Below, in pieces: positions 1 through 9,118 of a stretch of DNA of 64,000 nucleotides. Every line of letters starts with the position of its first letter. Within the stretch, counting starts at the first letter, position 1. The translations under genes were made by a program, and so were the position numbers. The notes under the pieces were generated by a model. The model searched no databases. It worked only from the letters and a program-made list of their open reading frames with translations, and was not told the DNA's origin. Origin of the DNA: MM2 sp035460165 (GTDB lineage Bacteria > Pseudomonadota > Gammaproteobacteria > Burkholderiales > Methylophilaceae); NCBI GenBank assembly GCA_035460165.1, contig DATHWW010000024.1, forward strand, positions 62,001-126,000. Direction: 5' to 3'.

Positions 1-1
1 A

Positions 2-1405
2 AACCAGCGGCTGTTGGCGATTTTTCGGCTGAATGATACCGGCGAAAACGGTTTGTATTTTTTGCCGTTGGCGCTCAATTGGGAGCGCGGCGATGAAGCC
101 ATGCAGGCGATGCCGGCCACGACGATTGCACGCGTACGCCATCAGGCGCGCGTCGGGGTGATCGCCGACGCGTTCTCCGATGCCTCGTTTTGCCGCGCGA
201 TCGTGCAAGGGGTAGGGCACGGACTGACGCTCGCCAGTGAACAGGGCAGTATCCGCTTCATTCCCTCCGAAGCATTTACACGATTGGGCGAGTTGGATGT
301 CACCGCCTTGCCGGTGAAACCGCCCAAAGCCAAAGGCGGCCACAGCACTGTCGCCATCGGTCAGACGCTCTTCCTGAAAGGGTATCGCCATCTGCAGGCC
401 GGGCTCCGGCCGGCGATTGAGCTCGGTCATTTCCTGACGCGCCGCGGTTTCCCCAATGTCGCACCGACGCTGGGCACCGTCGAATATGTCGACCATCAAG
501 GCAGCCAGACGACGCTGTGCCTATTGCAGATCTACGTCGAAAACCAGGGAGATTTCTGGGGGTACACGCTGGATTATCTGGCGCACTTTCTCGACGAGTC
601 GCGCGCTTCGAACAGTCTTACTCCTGCGGCGGAAATCGTCCATCACGCCTATTGGGTACTGTTGCGCACTCTGGCCGAACGCACGGCGCAACTGCATCGT
701 GCGCTGATGGATGACAGCGATCCGGACTTCACGCCGGAGCCGGTCTCGCAGGAGGATGTAGAGCACTGGAAAAATTCCATACTCGCGGAAGCCGCGCAAA
801 CACTGGAACTTTTGTCGGTGCGCCGCTCTAACCTGACAGGTACCGTGCGAAAAGATATCGATGCCTTGCTCGCCTATCGCAAGAAAATCGAAGACCGGAT
901 CGTGAACCATGTCACGACTCCGGCCGCGGTCACCAAGATGCGCTGCCATGGCGATTACCACTTGCGCCAGGCGTTGATCAACCAGAATGATTTTGTGATT
1001 ACCGATCTGGAAGACGAGCCGGTCTGGCCCTATGCCGAGCGCCGGCGCAAGCAGCCGCCGATCCGGGATGTCGCCCATATGCTGCAATCGCTGCATGCCG
1101 CCGGCAATACGGCGCTTACAGCAGCCAGCATCGAACGTCCGGACAGTGCTGCGCAGCTCGAATCCCTGGTGGGTCTATGGGTGGATGAAGCAGCGCGTGT
1201 TTTCCTGGCCGAATACCTTGAAAAAACCAACGATACGAATCTATGGGGCGCGCCGGAAGAACTGCGCAGCCTGCTTGAGCTTTTTCGGATTGAAAGAGCT
1301 TTTCGTGAGTTGCGCAGCGATATCGAATTGCATACCGACGCCGCGGGGGCCTCGGCGCGCAGCATCATGCAGCTCATCAACGCAGTCTCGGGAGGAATGA
1401 AATGA
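2..1405 (+). CDS. Trehalose synthase/maltokinase, C-terminal part (5' end outside window)
   Basis: The reading frame is already open at the first bases (codons for NQRLL precede the TTG at 14), so the gene starts upstream of the window. The visible part begins with the C-terminal beta-domain of a GH13 trehalose synthase and then becomes a maltokinase (aminoglycoside phosphotransferase-like fold). The motif MRCHGDYHLRQ followed by VITDLEDEP is the maltokinase catalytic loop and metal-binding Asp region. In TreS-Mak fusions TreS interconverts maltose and trehalose and Mak makes maltose-1-phosphate. A free-standing maltokinase with a short N-terminal extension is the alternative. The stop overlaps the next gene by 4 nt, and treZ and treY follow, which supports a role in alpha-glucan/trehalose metabolism. 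Confidence 0.85.
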   Translation, partial: NQRLLAIFRLNDTGENGLYFLPLALNWERGDEAMQAMPATTIARVRHQARVGVIADAFSDASFCRAIVQGVGHGLTLASEQGSIRFIPSEAFTRLGELDVTALPVKPPKAKGGHSTVAIGQTLFLKGYRHLQAGLRPAIELGHFLTRRGFPNVAPTLGTVEYVDHQGSQTTLCLLQIYVENQGDFWGYTLDYLAHFLDESRASNSLTPAAEIVHHAYWVLLRTLAERTAQLHRALMDDSDPDFTPEPVSQEDVEHWKNSILAEAAQTLELLSVRRSNLTGTVRKDIDALLAYRKKIEDRIVNHVTTPAAVTKMRCHGDYHLRQALINQNDFVITDLEDEPVWPYAERRRKQPPIRDVAHMLQSLHAAGNTALTAASIERPDSAAQLESLVGLWVDEAARVFLAEYLEKTNDTNLWGAPEELRSLLELFRIERAFRELRSDIELHTDAAGASARSIMQLINAVSGGMK

Positions 1406-2091
1406 ACCAGATAGATATCATGCTGGAACCCGTCAGGGCGGTACTGCTGCAATTCGGCGCGTTCCTGCCTAGATTGTTGCTCGCCGCCATCATCCTGCTG
1501 ATCGGCTGGGTGTTCGCCAAGGCGATCCGGCTGATCGTCATCAAGGCGCTGCGGGCCGTCAATTTCAATGTGCTGACCGAACGTGCCGGTATCGACCGCT
1601 TTCTACATCAAGGCGGTATTAAAACCGACATGATCGGCATACTCGGGGCGCTGATCTACTGGCTGGTGACGCTGGCCGTGCTGATGATTGCATTCAATAG
1701 CCTGGGACTGACGAATGTCACCGAGCTGATCGGCCGCGTCGCGCTATTCATCCCCAAGGTTATCGTCGCCGTGCTGATACTGGCCTTCGGTGCGTATTTC
1801 GCCCGCTTCATCGACAACTCCATCATCGCCTACGGCAAAAACGTAGGCCTGGAGGATGCCGAGTTTCTCGGGCGTTTTGCGCGCTATGCGGTGCTGATTT
1901 TTGTCGTGATGATCGCGCTGGAGCAAGTGAACGTTGCTTCCGAGCTGGTTCGGCAAAGTTTTCTCATCATCCTCGCCGGCGTGGTATTCGCGCTTGCACT
2001 GGCATTCGGACTCGGCAGCCAGCATCGAATCGCCGAACTGCTGGATAAGTGGTGGCCTGCGCACCGATCCCAACAGAAAAACAAGGAATGA
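1402..2091 (+). CDS. Small MscS-like (conserved TM helix) membrane protein
   Basis: The protein has 229 residues with about five hydrophobic segments (roughly 20-42, 80-103, 110-130, 158-178 and 185-207). It resembles the conserved-TM-helix branch of small mechanosensitive-channel-like proteins, with a glycine/alanine-rich last helix ending in FGLGSQHRIAELL, comparable to the MscS pore helix. It lacks the large cytoplasmic vestibule of full MscS (286 aa in E. coli). It overlaps the preceding maltokinase by 4 nt (ATGA) and ends 9 nt before treZ, so it belongs to the trehalose operon. An osmotic-stress role is inferred from that position; channel activity is not shown. Confidence 0.8.
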   Translation: MNQIDIMLEPVRAVLLQFGAFLPRLLLAAIILLIGWVFAKAIRLIVIKALRAVNFNVLTERAGIDRFLHQGGIKTDMIGILGALIYWLVTLAVLMIAFNSLGLTNVTELIGRVALFIPKVIVAVLILAFGAYFARFIDNSIIAYGKNVGLEDAEFLGRFARYAVLIFVVMIALEQVNVASELVRQSFLIILAGVVFALALAFGLGSQHRIAELLDKWWPAHRSQQKNKE

Positions 2092-2100
2092 ATACTCGAC

Positions 2101-3930
2101 ATGAAACATCAGCACGTCATGCCTTTCGGGACGCAAGTGCTCGACGATGGCCGGGTGCGTTTTCGATTGTGGGCACCCGCCTCTGAAAAAGTATCGCTCT
2201 GCATCGAGCAGGGCACCGACGAACTCAGCCTTCCCATGGAGGCCCAGCCGCAAGGCTGGTTCGAATGCATTACCGACCGCGCAGGCGCCGGCACTCGTTA
2301 TCGCTATCGGATAAGCGACGAAATGCGCGTTCCCGATCCCGCCTCGCGCTATAACCCCGATGATGTGCACCAGCCCAGCGAAGTCATCGCCCCGCAGTCG
2401 TTTACCTGGACCGACACGCACTGGCGCGGCCGGCCATGGGAAGAGGTCGTGCTGTATGAATTGCACGTCGGCACGTTTAGTCCAGAAGGCACCTTCAAAG
2501 GCGTCCAGGACAGGCTGGATTACCTTGTTGACTTGGGCGTGACCGCGATCGAGCTGATGCCCGTCGCCGACTTTCCCGGCAAGCGCGATTGGGGCTATGA
2601 CGGCGTGCTGCTGTTTGCGCCGGATCATACTTATGGCCGCCCAGAGGACCTCAAGAATCTGATTCAGGCGGCGCACGAAAAAGGGCTGATGGTGTTTCTC
2701 GATGTGGTCTACAACCATTTCGGGCCGGAAGGGAATTATCTCCATTTGTACGCACCGCCTTTTTTCAAGGATGAACATACGCCCTGGGGCGTGGCCATCA
2801 ATTACGATGCGGCCCAGAGCCGAACGGTGCGCGACTTCTATATACACAACGTGCTTTACTGGCTGGACGAGTATCGCTTCGACGGCCTGCGTCTGGACGC
2901 GGTGCATTCCATCCTGGACGATAGCAGCCCGGATATTCTCGATGAAATTGCCGAGGCCGTGCGAAATGGTCCAGGGCGGGAGCGGCATATTCATCTGGTA
3001 CTGGAGAACGACAACAACGAGACGTGCTATCTCGAACGCCCCGGCCGGTTCGACGCGCAATGGAACGACGACATCCACCATGCGCTGCATGTGCTGTTGA
3101 CCGGCGAGAGCGGCGGCTACTACCGGGATTACGCGGACCATCCCATGCGCCATCTGCTGCGCTGCCTGACCCAAGGCTTCGCTTATCAGGGCGAGCCTTC
3201 CTTGCATCGCGGCGGCGCACGACGCGGCACGCCCAGTGCGCAGCTCCCGGCCACGGCTTTTGTATCGCTGCTGCAGAATCACGACCAAGTCGGCAATCGC
3301 GCTTTCGGCGAGCGCCTCTCGATGCTTGCCGACCCACGTCCACTGCGTGCTGCGACTGCGGTGCTGCTGCTGACGCCGGAGATACCATTGCTTTTCATGG
3401 GAGAGGAATACGGCGCGCGCACGCCGTTTCTTTTTTTCTGCGACTTTGGCCGGGAACTCGCGCAAGCGGTCACCGATGGCCGGCGGAAGGAGTTTGCAAA
3501 GTTTCCCGCATTCACCGATCCGGCGGCGCGGAACCGCATTCCCGACCCCAGCCATCCCGACACTTTTCAGCATTCGAAACTGGACTGGGACAGCTGCGAA
3601 GAGACTGAACATCAATCTTGGTTAGCACTGTACAAGACGCTGCTTCGTATCCGCCGCGAGCATCTCGTGTCGCGCCTGCAAGGCCTGGCAGGCGGCAATT
3701 CGACGGTCAGGCTGCTGGGAGAGCGCAGCACTGCCATAGAATGGCGCTTGGGCGATGGCAGCCGTTTGACGCTACTTGCCAACCTTGGAAAATCGGCCGT
3801 GCTGGATGTGGCCGTACCCGATGCCCCTTTGCTGTTCGCAAGCGAAGACGATATTGCCGCATCCCTAACCGCAGGCACATTGCCGCCCTGGTCGGTTGCC
3901 TGGATTCTGGAGAATACAAAAAATGAATGA
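2101..3930 (+). CDS. treZ: Malto-oligosyltrehalose trehalohydrolase
   Basis: TreZ hydrolyses maltooligosyl-trehalose made by TreY and releases free trehalose in the cytoplasm. The 609-residue protein has an N-terminal CBM48/isoamylase-like domain (residues about 5-95, with VRFRLWAPASEKVSL), then a GH13 barrel with VELHVG-type beta-strand motifs, the nucleophile region DGLRLDAVHSI near residue 265, the acid/base Glu in HLVLENDNNE near 302, and the NHDQVGNRAFGERL motif. Length is typical. The ATG at 2101 lies 9 nt after the previous stop. The 3' end overlaps the start of malQ-treY by 8 nt, so the partner enzymes are translationally coupled. Confidence 0.96.
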   Translation: MKHQHVMPFGTQVLDDGRVRFRLWAPASEKVSLCIEQGTDELSLPMEAQPQGWFECITDRAGAGTRYRYRISDEMRVPDPASRYNPDDVHQPSEVIAPQSFTWTDTHWRGRPWEEVVLYELHVGTFSPEGTFKGVQDRLDYLVDLGVTAIELMPVADFPGKRDWGYDGVLLFAPDHTYGRPEDLKNLIQAAHEKGLMVFLDVVYNHFGPEGNYLHLYAPPFFKDEHTPWGVAINYDAAQSRTVRDFYIHNVLYWLDEYRFDGLRLDAVHSILDDSSPDILDEIAEAVRNGPGRERHIHLVLENDNNETCYLERPGRFDAQWNDDIHHALHVLLTGESGGYYRDYADHPMRHLLRCLTQGFAYQGEPSLHRGGARRGTPSAQLPATAFVSLLQNHDQVGNRAFGERLSMLADPRPLRAATAVLLLTPEIPLLFMGEEYGARTPFLFFCDFGRELAQAVTDGRRKEFAKFPAFTDPAARNRIPDPSHPDTFQHSKLDWDSCEETEHQSWLALYKTLLRIRREHLVSRLQGLAGGNSTVRLLGERSTAIEWRLGDGSRLTLLANLGKSAVLDVAVPDAPLLFASEDDIAASLTAGTLPPWSVAWILENTKNE

Positions 3931-6900
3931 TCAGCAAACCATGCTCAACCGCCTGTGCATGCTTTCCGGCATCGGCCTCGACTACACCGACATCTGGGGC
4001 AACCCGCACACCATCAATGAAGAGACGCAAAAAGCGCTGCTCGGCGCGATGGGCTTTAACGTCGACAGCGAACAAGATATTCGGCGATCGCTGGATGAAC
4101 TGGAAAATCGCGGCTGGCAACGCGTTTTACCTCCGGTCAAGGTGGTGCGCGAGCAAGAAGCGCCTTATGAGATTTCGGTAACGCTGCCTGAAAACCGCTC
4201 GGACGAATTGACCTGGCTGCTGATCTTGGAAAACGGCGAGCGGCATGAGGGTAGTTTTCAGCCCCGCGACCTGCAGCCCGAAGAACAATGTCGGATCGGC
4301 GACACATCCTTCGTGCGCTACACCTTCCTGCTGCCGCGACAGCCCGGCTGGGGCTACCACCGGCTGGAACTGCACGGTCTCGACGAACCTGCGGCGATGA
4401 CGCTGATCGTCGCGCCTGATACCTGCTATCGCCCGACAGCAATACAAGGCGAAAACCGCGTCTGGGGCACGGCGGTCCAGCTCTATAGCCTGCGTTCGCA
4501 GCGCAACTGGGGCGTGGGCGACTATGGCGACCTGAAAGCCGTGGTCGAATTCTGCGCGGAGCAGGGTGCGGGCATCGTCGGCGTCAGCCCGATTCATGCG
4601 CTATTCCCGGACAACCCTGAACACGCCAGCCCGTATGGGCCGTCGAGCCGGCTGTTTCTCAATGTGCTGTATCTCGATATCGAAGCCATTCCCGATTTTG
4701 CCGAGTGCGATAGCGCCGTCAAGCAGGTGCGTGCGGATGCGTTCCAGGCACAATTGCGGGCCTTGCGCGCCGAGGAAATGGTGCAATACGCTGCCGTTGC
4801 AGCACTCAAGCTGCCGGTACTTGGCAAGCTGTATGCACATTTCCGCAAGCAGCATCTGGATCGCGAAACCGACCGCGGCCGCCATTTCCGGGAATTTCAG
4901 GTCGAGCACGGCGTAGCCTTGCATCGCCAAGCCTTGTTCGAAGCCCTGCAGGCGCACTTTAAAGCCAAGAATGATTCAGTCTGGGGTTGGCCGGCCTGGC
5001 CGGAGGCCTACCGCGACCCGGAGTCGCCCGAAGTGGCGCGCTTTCTTGAAAAGAACCGCGAGAAGGTCGAGTTCTACGTCTATCTGCAGTGGCAGGCGCA
5101 TCTCCAGCTGGCCGCCATCGGCAGGCGCTCGTGGGAACTGGGGCTGGGCGTCGGCCTGCTGCTCGATCTCGCCGTCAGTATCAGCCGTGGAGGCGGGGAG
5201 GGCTGGGCCAACCAGAAGCTGTACGCCATCGGTGCCAGCGTCGGTGCGCCGCCGGACGACTTCAGCCTGACCGGGCAGGACTGGGGGTTGCCGCCTTTTA
5301 TCCCGCACGCGCTGACCGAAGCGGCATATGCGCCTTTCATCGACACCTTGCGTGCCGGCATGGTCGACGCCGGTGCATTGCGCATCGACCATGTGATGGG
5401 GCTGTTCCGGCTATTTTGGGTACCGCCCGGCAAGAGTGCGGCAGAAGGTGCGTATGTCTATTACCCCTTTGCCGACATGCTGGGCATCCTGGCGCTGGAA
5501 AGCCAGCGCAACCATTGCCTGATCGTCGGCGAAGATCTAGGTACGGTACCCAATGAGGTGCGGCACGGCCTGGAACAGTTGGGTGTGCATTCCTACCGCC
5601 TGCAATATTTCGAGAAGGATTGGAGCATCGGCTCCTTCAAGGCGCCCAACGAATACCCGGAACAGGCGCTGGTGGCCGTGACCACGCACGATCTCGCCAC
5701 GCTGGCCGGATTCTGGCAGGGCCGCGACCTGGAAGTCCGCCACTCGCTGGGACTGTTCCCTTCCGAGGAAAGTCGGGAGGCGCAAATCGTGGCGCGGGCG
5801 CAGGATTGCGCGCGGCTGCTGGTCGCGCTGGAAAGGGAAGGGCTGCTGCCGCAAGGTTCGCCGCCGCACCCGGTCTCGGTGCCCGAAATGTCGCCCGAAT
5901 ACGCCCAAGCGGTGCATGCCTATCTTGCGCGTACGCCATCCAAGCTGATGCTGATGCAGCTCGAAGACATGCTGGGGCAGATCGATCAGGTCAATCTTCC
6001 CGGCACCACCGAATCGCAATACCCCAACTGGCGTCGCAAACTGCCGCTCAATATCGAGGAGTGGCGCGGCGATCCCCGTGCCCAGGGTCTGACCGAAACC
6101 TTGCGGCGCGAACGCGGGAGCTCCGTACAGCCGCAGCCTCCGCCGCGGAGCCAGGAGAGTGACACTGTGCCTTTTTGGCGCGTACCGCGCGCCACGTACC
6201 GCCTGCAATTCAATAGCCGTTTTACCTTCGCCGACGCCGTGCTGATCGTGGATTACCTGGATCAGCTCGGCATCAGCCACTGCTATGCGTCGCCCTATCT
6301 CAAGGCGCGTCCCGGCAGCCCGCATGGCTATGACATCATCGACCACAACGCGCTCAATCCGGAAATTGGCAGCCCGGAGGAATTCGAGCATTTCGTCGCC
6401 GAACTCAAGGCGCGCAACATGGGGCAGATCCTCGACATCGTGCCCAACCACATGGGCGTGATGGGTTCGGACAATGCCTGGTGGCTGGATGTGCTGGAAA
6501 ACGGCCCGGCCTCGGCCTATGCGCAATATTTCGATATCGACTGGTTCCCGGCGACCGAACAGTTGCAGGGCAAGGTGCTATTGCCGGTGCTGGGAGAACA
6601 TTATGGGACGGTGCTCGAAAACGGCGATCTCAAATTGGTGTTCGACGCAAATCGCGGCGAATTCAGCGTGTTTTATTATGAGCATCGCTTCCCGGTCGAT
6701 CCGCGCGAATATGCGCGCATCCTGGGGTACGGTCTCGACAAATTGGGTGCGCGCCTCGGGGTTGATCATCCCCAGGTACTCCAATTCCAGAGCCTGGTGA
6801 CCGCATTCAGCCATCTACCGGGACGGCTAGACATCAAACCCGAGAAAGTCGCCGAACGCAATCGCGACAAGGAAATCCTTAAGCAGCACCTAGCTGCGCT

Positions 6901-9082
6901 TTATGCTTCCAGCGCCGACATCGTGCAGTTCATCGAGGATATGCTCGCTGAATTCAATGGCGGTGCCGGCGAGCTGGACCGCTATGAGCTGCTGCATAGT
7001 CTGCTGAGCGCGCAGGCTTACCGATTGGCGTACTGGCGCGTGGCTGCGGACGAGATCAATTACCGGCGCTTCTTCGATATCAACGATCTCGCCGCGCTGC
7101 GCATGGAAAATGCCGCGGTGTTCGAAACCACGCACCGCCTGATCTCGCACCTGCTGGCTTCGGGCAAGGTCGATGGCCTGCGGCTGGACCATACCGATGG
7201 CCTATACGACCCGGTGCAATACTTCCATCGCCTGCGCCAGATGGCAACGGCGCTGCTGACGCCGGCAGCGGCCGAAGAAACGGAAAGGATGCCGTTATAT
7301 ATAGTGGTCGAAAAGATACTCGCCGCACACGAGCATCTTCCCGAGCACTGGCCTATATCCGGCACGACGGGCTACGACTTCATGAATCTATGCAACGGGC
7401 TATTCATCGACCCCGCCGCCGCTGAAAAAATGGATCGCATCTATGCCGAATTCATCGAGCATAAGGTGGATTACGATGAACTGCGCTATGCCAGCAAGCG
7501 GCTATTGATGCGCGTCTCCATGACCGGTGAACTCAACGTGCTGGCGCATCAGCTCGCGCTCATCGCGCGGGCGGACCGTCGTACCTGCGATTACACATTG
7601 AATAGCCTGCGCTCGGCGCTGGCCGAAGTCGTTTCCTGTTTTCCGGTTTATCGCACTTACGTTTCTACCGAACAGGTTTCGGCGGAGGATATGCGTCACG
7701 TCGATTGGGCCATCGGCATCGCCAAAAAACGCAGCCAGGCTGCGGATCTCGGCGTCTTCGACTTCATCCGCGACGTGTTGCTGAAGTTGCAGGCCGAAGG
7801 CAAGAGCCAGGCGCACCAGGAAGCCCTTGCCAGTTTTGCGATGAAATTCCAGCAATACACCAGCCCGGTGATGGCGAAAGGCATGGAAGATACATCATTT
7901 TATCTCTATAACAGACTGATTTCATTGAATGAAGTCGGCGGAGATCCGCGACGCTTCGGCGTACCGATCAGTGCCTTTCACCGCGCCACGCATGATCGTG
8001 CCAAGCGTTTCCCGCACGCGATGCTCGCCACATCGACACATGACAGCAAGCGTTCCGAAGACATGCGTGCCCGCATCAACGCGCTGTCGGAAATGCCAGA
8101 CGAATGGCAGGACTTTGTATCTCGCTGGAGCCGCATCAACCAGGTCCTGATCCGCACCGTCGACGACAAGCCCGCGCCCAGCCGCAACGACGAATATCTG
8201 ATCTATCAAACGCTGGTCGGCATCTGGCCCTTTGAAGAATTGGATGACTCGGGGAGGGCGGCGCTGTGCGAACGTGTCGAATCCTACATGCTAAAGGCTG
8301 TGCGGGAGGCCAAGGCCCATAGTTCATGGATCAATCCCCGAACGGAATACGAGGATGCCGTCACCGGCTTCGTACGAGAGCTCATTGGCCCAGCTGGCAA
8401 CAAGCGTTTCCTGACGAGTTTTCTTACCTTGCAGAAACGCATCTCACGGCTAGGAGTATTAAATAGCCTGTCGCAAATGCTGCTCAAACTGACCGCCCCC
8501 GGCATGCCGGACATCTACCAGGGTACCGAAATCTGGGATTTCAGCCTGGTAGATCCCGACAATCGCCGCAAGGTCGATTACCGCCGCAGGCAAGCAATGC
8601 TGAAGGCCTTGCAGCGGGAGTTTGAAGGGCCGCCCAAGGAAATTGCCGACAAGGCGCGCAAGCTGCTCGATACCGCAAAAGACGGTCGCATCAAACTCTA
8701 TCTGCTATGGAAAACGCTGAACCTGCGTAGACAGCACGAACTCCTGTTTCGCGACGGAGACTATCAATCCCTGAAAGTCACCGGTAGGCGCGCCGACCAC
8801 GTCTGTGCATATCTCCGGCAGCATGGCGGCCAGTCGATGATCGTGCTCGTTCCGCGCCTTTTCCTGCCATTGACCCGTCGCGAGTCGGGATTGCCGATAG
8901 GTCCCACCGTTTGGCGCGATACTCGCATCGAAATACCGAACTCATTGTCTGCACTGATGTGGCGCAATATTTTTACCGAAGCAATCTTGGGCTCGGCCGT
9001 GGTGGAAGAGGGCCATGCCATAGAATTGGCTTACGTTTTCATGGATTTTCCCTATGGACTGCTCATAAGCGGTGAAGGGTGA
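3923..9082 (+). CDS. Bifunctional 4-alpha-glucanotransferase / malto-oligosyltrehalose synthase (MalQ-TreY fusion)
   Basis: A single frame of 1719 residues from ATG 3923 (the frame is open further upstream, but this ATG gives the natural MNDQQTMLNRLC start and an 8-nt overlap with treZ). Residues about 1-730 are amylomaltase: the GH77 motifs include ALRIDHVMGLFRLFWVP (near 487) and VGEDLGTVP (near 540). A linker rich in Q, P and S leads to a complete TreY from about residue 749 (PFWRVPRATYRLQF), with YASPYLKARPGSPHGYDI, DGLRLDHTDGLYDP (near 1087) and an EKILAAHEHLP motif. MalQ disproportionates maltodextrins, producing longer chains; TreY converts their reducing end to a trehalosyl unit, which TreZ then cleaves. 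There is no stop or frame break between the halves, so this is a genuine fusion. Confidence 0.96.
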   Translation: MNDQQTMLNRLCMLSGIGLDYTDIWGNPHTINEETQKALLGAMGFNVDSEQDIRRSLDELENRGWQRVLPPVKVVREQEAPYEISVTLPENRSDELTWLLILENGERHEGSFQPRDLQPEEQCRIGDTSFVRYTFLLPRQPGWGYHRLELHGLDEPAAMTLIVAPDTCYRPTAIQGENRVWGTAVQLYSLRSQRNWGVGDYGDLKAVVEFCAEQGAGIVGVSPIHALFPDNPEHASPYGPSSRLFLNVLYLDIEAIPDFAECDSAVKQVRADAFQAQLRALRAEEMVQYAAVAALKLPVLGKLYAHFRKQHLDRETDRGRHFREFQVEHGVALHRQALFEALQAHFKAKNDSVWGWPAWPEAYRDPESPEVARFLEKNREKVEFYVYLQWQAHLQLAAIGRRSWELGLGVGLLLDLAVSISRGGGEGWANQKLYAIGASVGAPPDDFSLTGQDWGLPPFIPHALTEAAYAPFIDTLRAGMVDAGALRIDHVMGLFRLFWVPPGKSAAEGAYVYYPFADMLGILALESQRNHCLIVGEDLGTVPNEVRHGLEQLGVHSYRLQYFEKDWSIGSFKAPNEYPEQALVAVTTHDLATLAGFWQGRDLEVRHSLGLFPSEESREAQIVARAQDCARLLVALEREGLLPQGSPPHPVSVPEMSPEYAQAVHAYLARTPSKLMLMQLEDMLGQIDQVNLPGTTESQYPNWRRKLPLNIEEWRGDPRAQGLTETLRRERGSSVQPQPPPRSQESDTVPFWRVPRATYRLQFNSRFTFADAVLIVDYLDQLGISHCYASPYLKARPGSPHGYDIIDHNALNPEIGSPEEFEHFVAELKARNMGQILDIVPNHMGVMGSDNAWWLDVLENGPASAYAQYFDIDWFPATEQLQGKVLLPVLGEHYGTVLENGDLKLVFDANRGEFSVFYYEHRFPVDPREYARILGYGLDKLGARLGVDHPQVLQFQSLVTAFSHLPGRLDIKPEKVAERNRDKEILKQHLAALYASSADIVQFIEDMLAEFNGGAGELDRYELLHSLLSAQAYRLAYWRVAADEINYRRFFDINDLAALRMENAAVFETTHRLISHLLASGKVDGLRLDHTDGLYDPVQYFHRLRQMATALLTPAAAEETERMPLYIVVEKILAAHEHLPEHWPISGTTGYDFMNLCNGLFIDPAAAEKMDRIYAEFIEHKVDYDELRYASKRLLMRVSMTGELNVLAHQLALIARADRRTCDYTLNSLRSALAEVVSCFPVYRTYVSTEQVSAEDMRHVDWAIGIAKKRSQAADLGVFDFIRDVLLKLQAEGKSQAHQEALASFAMKFQQYTSPVMAKGMEDTSFYLYNRLISLNEVGGDPRRFGVPISAFHRATHDRAKRFPHAMLATSTHDSKRSEDMRARINALSEMPDEWQDFVSRWSRINQVLIRTVDDKPAPSRNDEYLIYQTLVGIWPFEELDDSGRAALCERVESYMLKAVREAKAHSSWINPRTEYEDAVTGFVRELIGPAGNKRFLTSFLTLQKRISRLGVLNSLSQMLLKLTAPGMPDIYQGTEIWDFSLVDPDNRRKVDYRRRQAMLKALQREFEGPPKEIADKARKLLDTAKDGRIKLYLLWKTLNLRRQHELLFRDGDYQSLKVTGRRADHVCAYLRQHGGQSMIVLVPRLFLPLTRRESGLPIGPTVWRDTRIEIPNSLSALMWRNIFTEAILGSAVVEEGHAIELAYVFMDFPYGLLISGEG

Positions 9083-9118
9083 CAGAAATCGGTATTTCGC
9101 TAATAAAAGGAGCGAATC

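Noticed and set aside
1744..3615. 623-codon open frame on the minus strand
   Set aside because: It is antisense to treZ and the MscS-like gene, has no recognisable motif, and both plus-strand genes are clear family members. Long shadow frames are expected in GC-rich DNA.
5537..6526. 329-codon minus-strand frame in malQ-treY
   Set aside because: It spans the MalQ-TreY linker and was considered as a possible separate gene, but the plus-strand frame is continuous with motifs on both sides.
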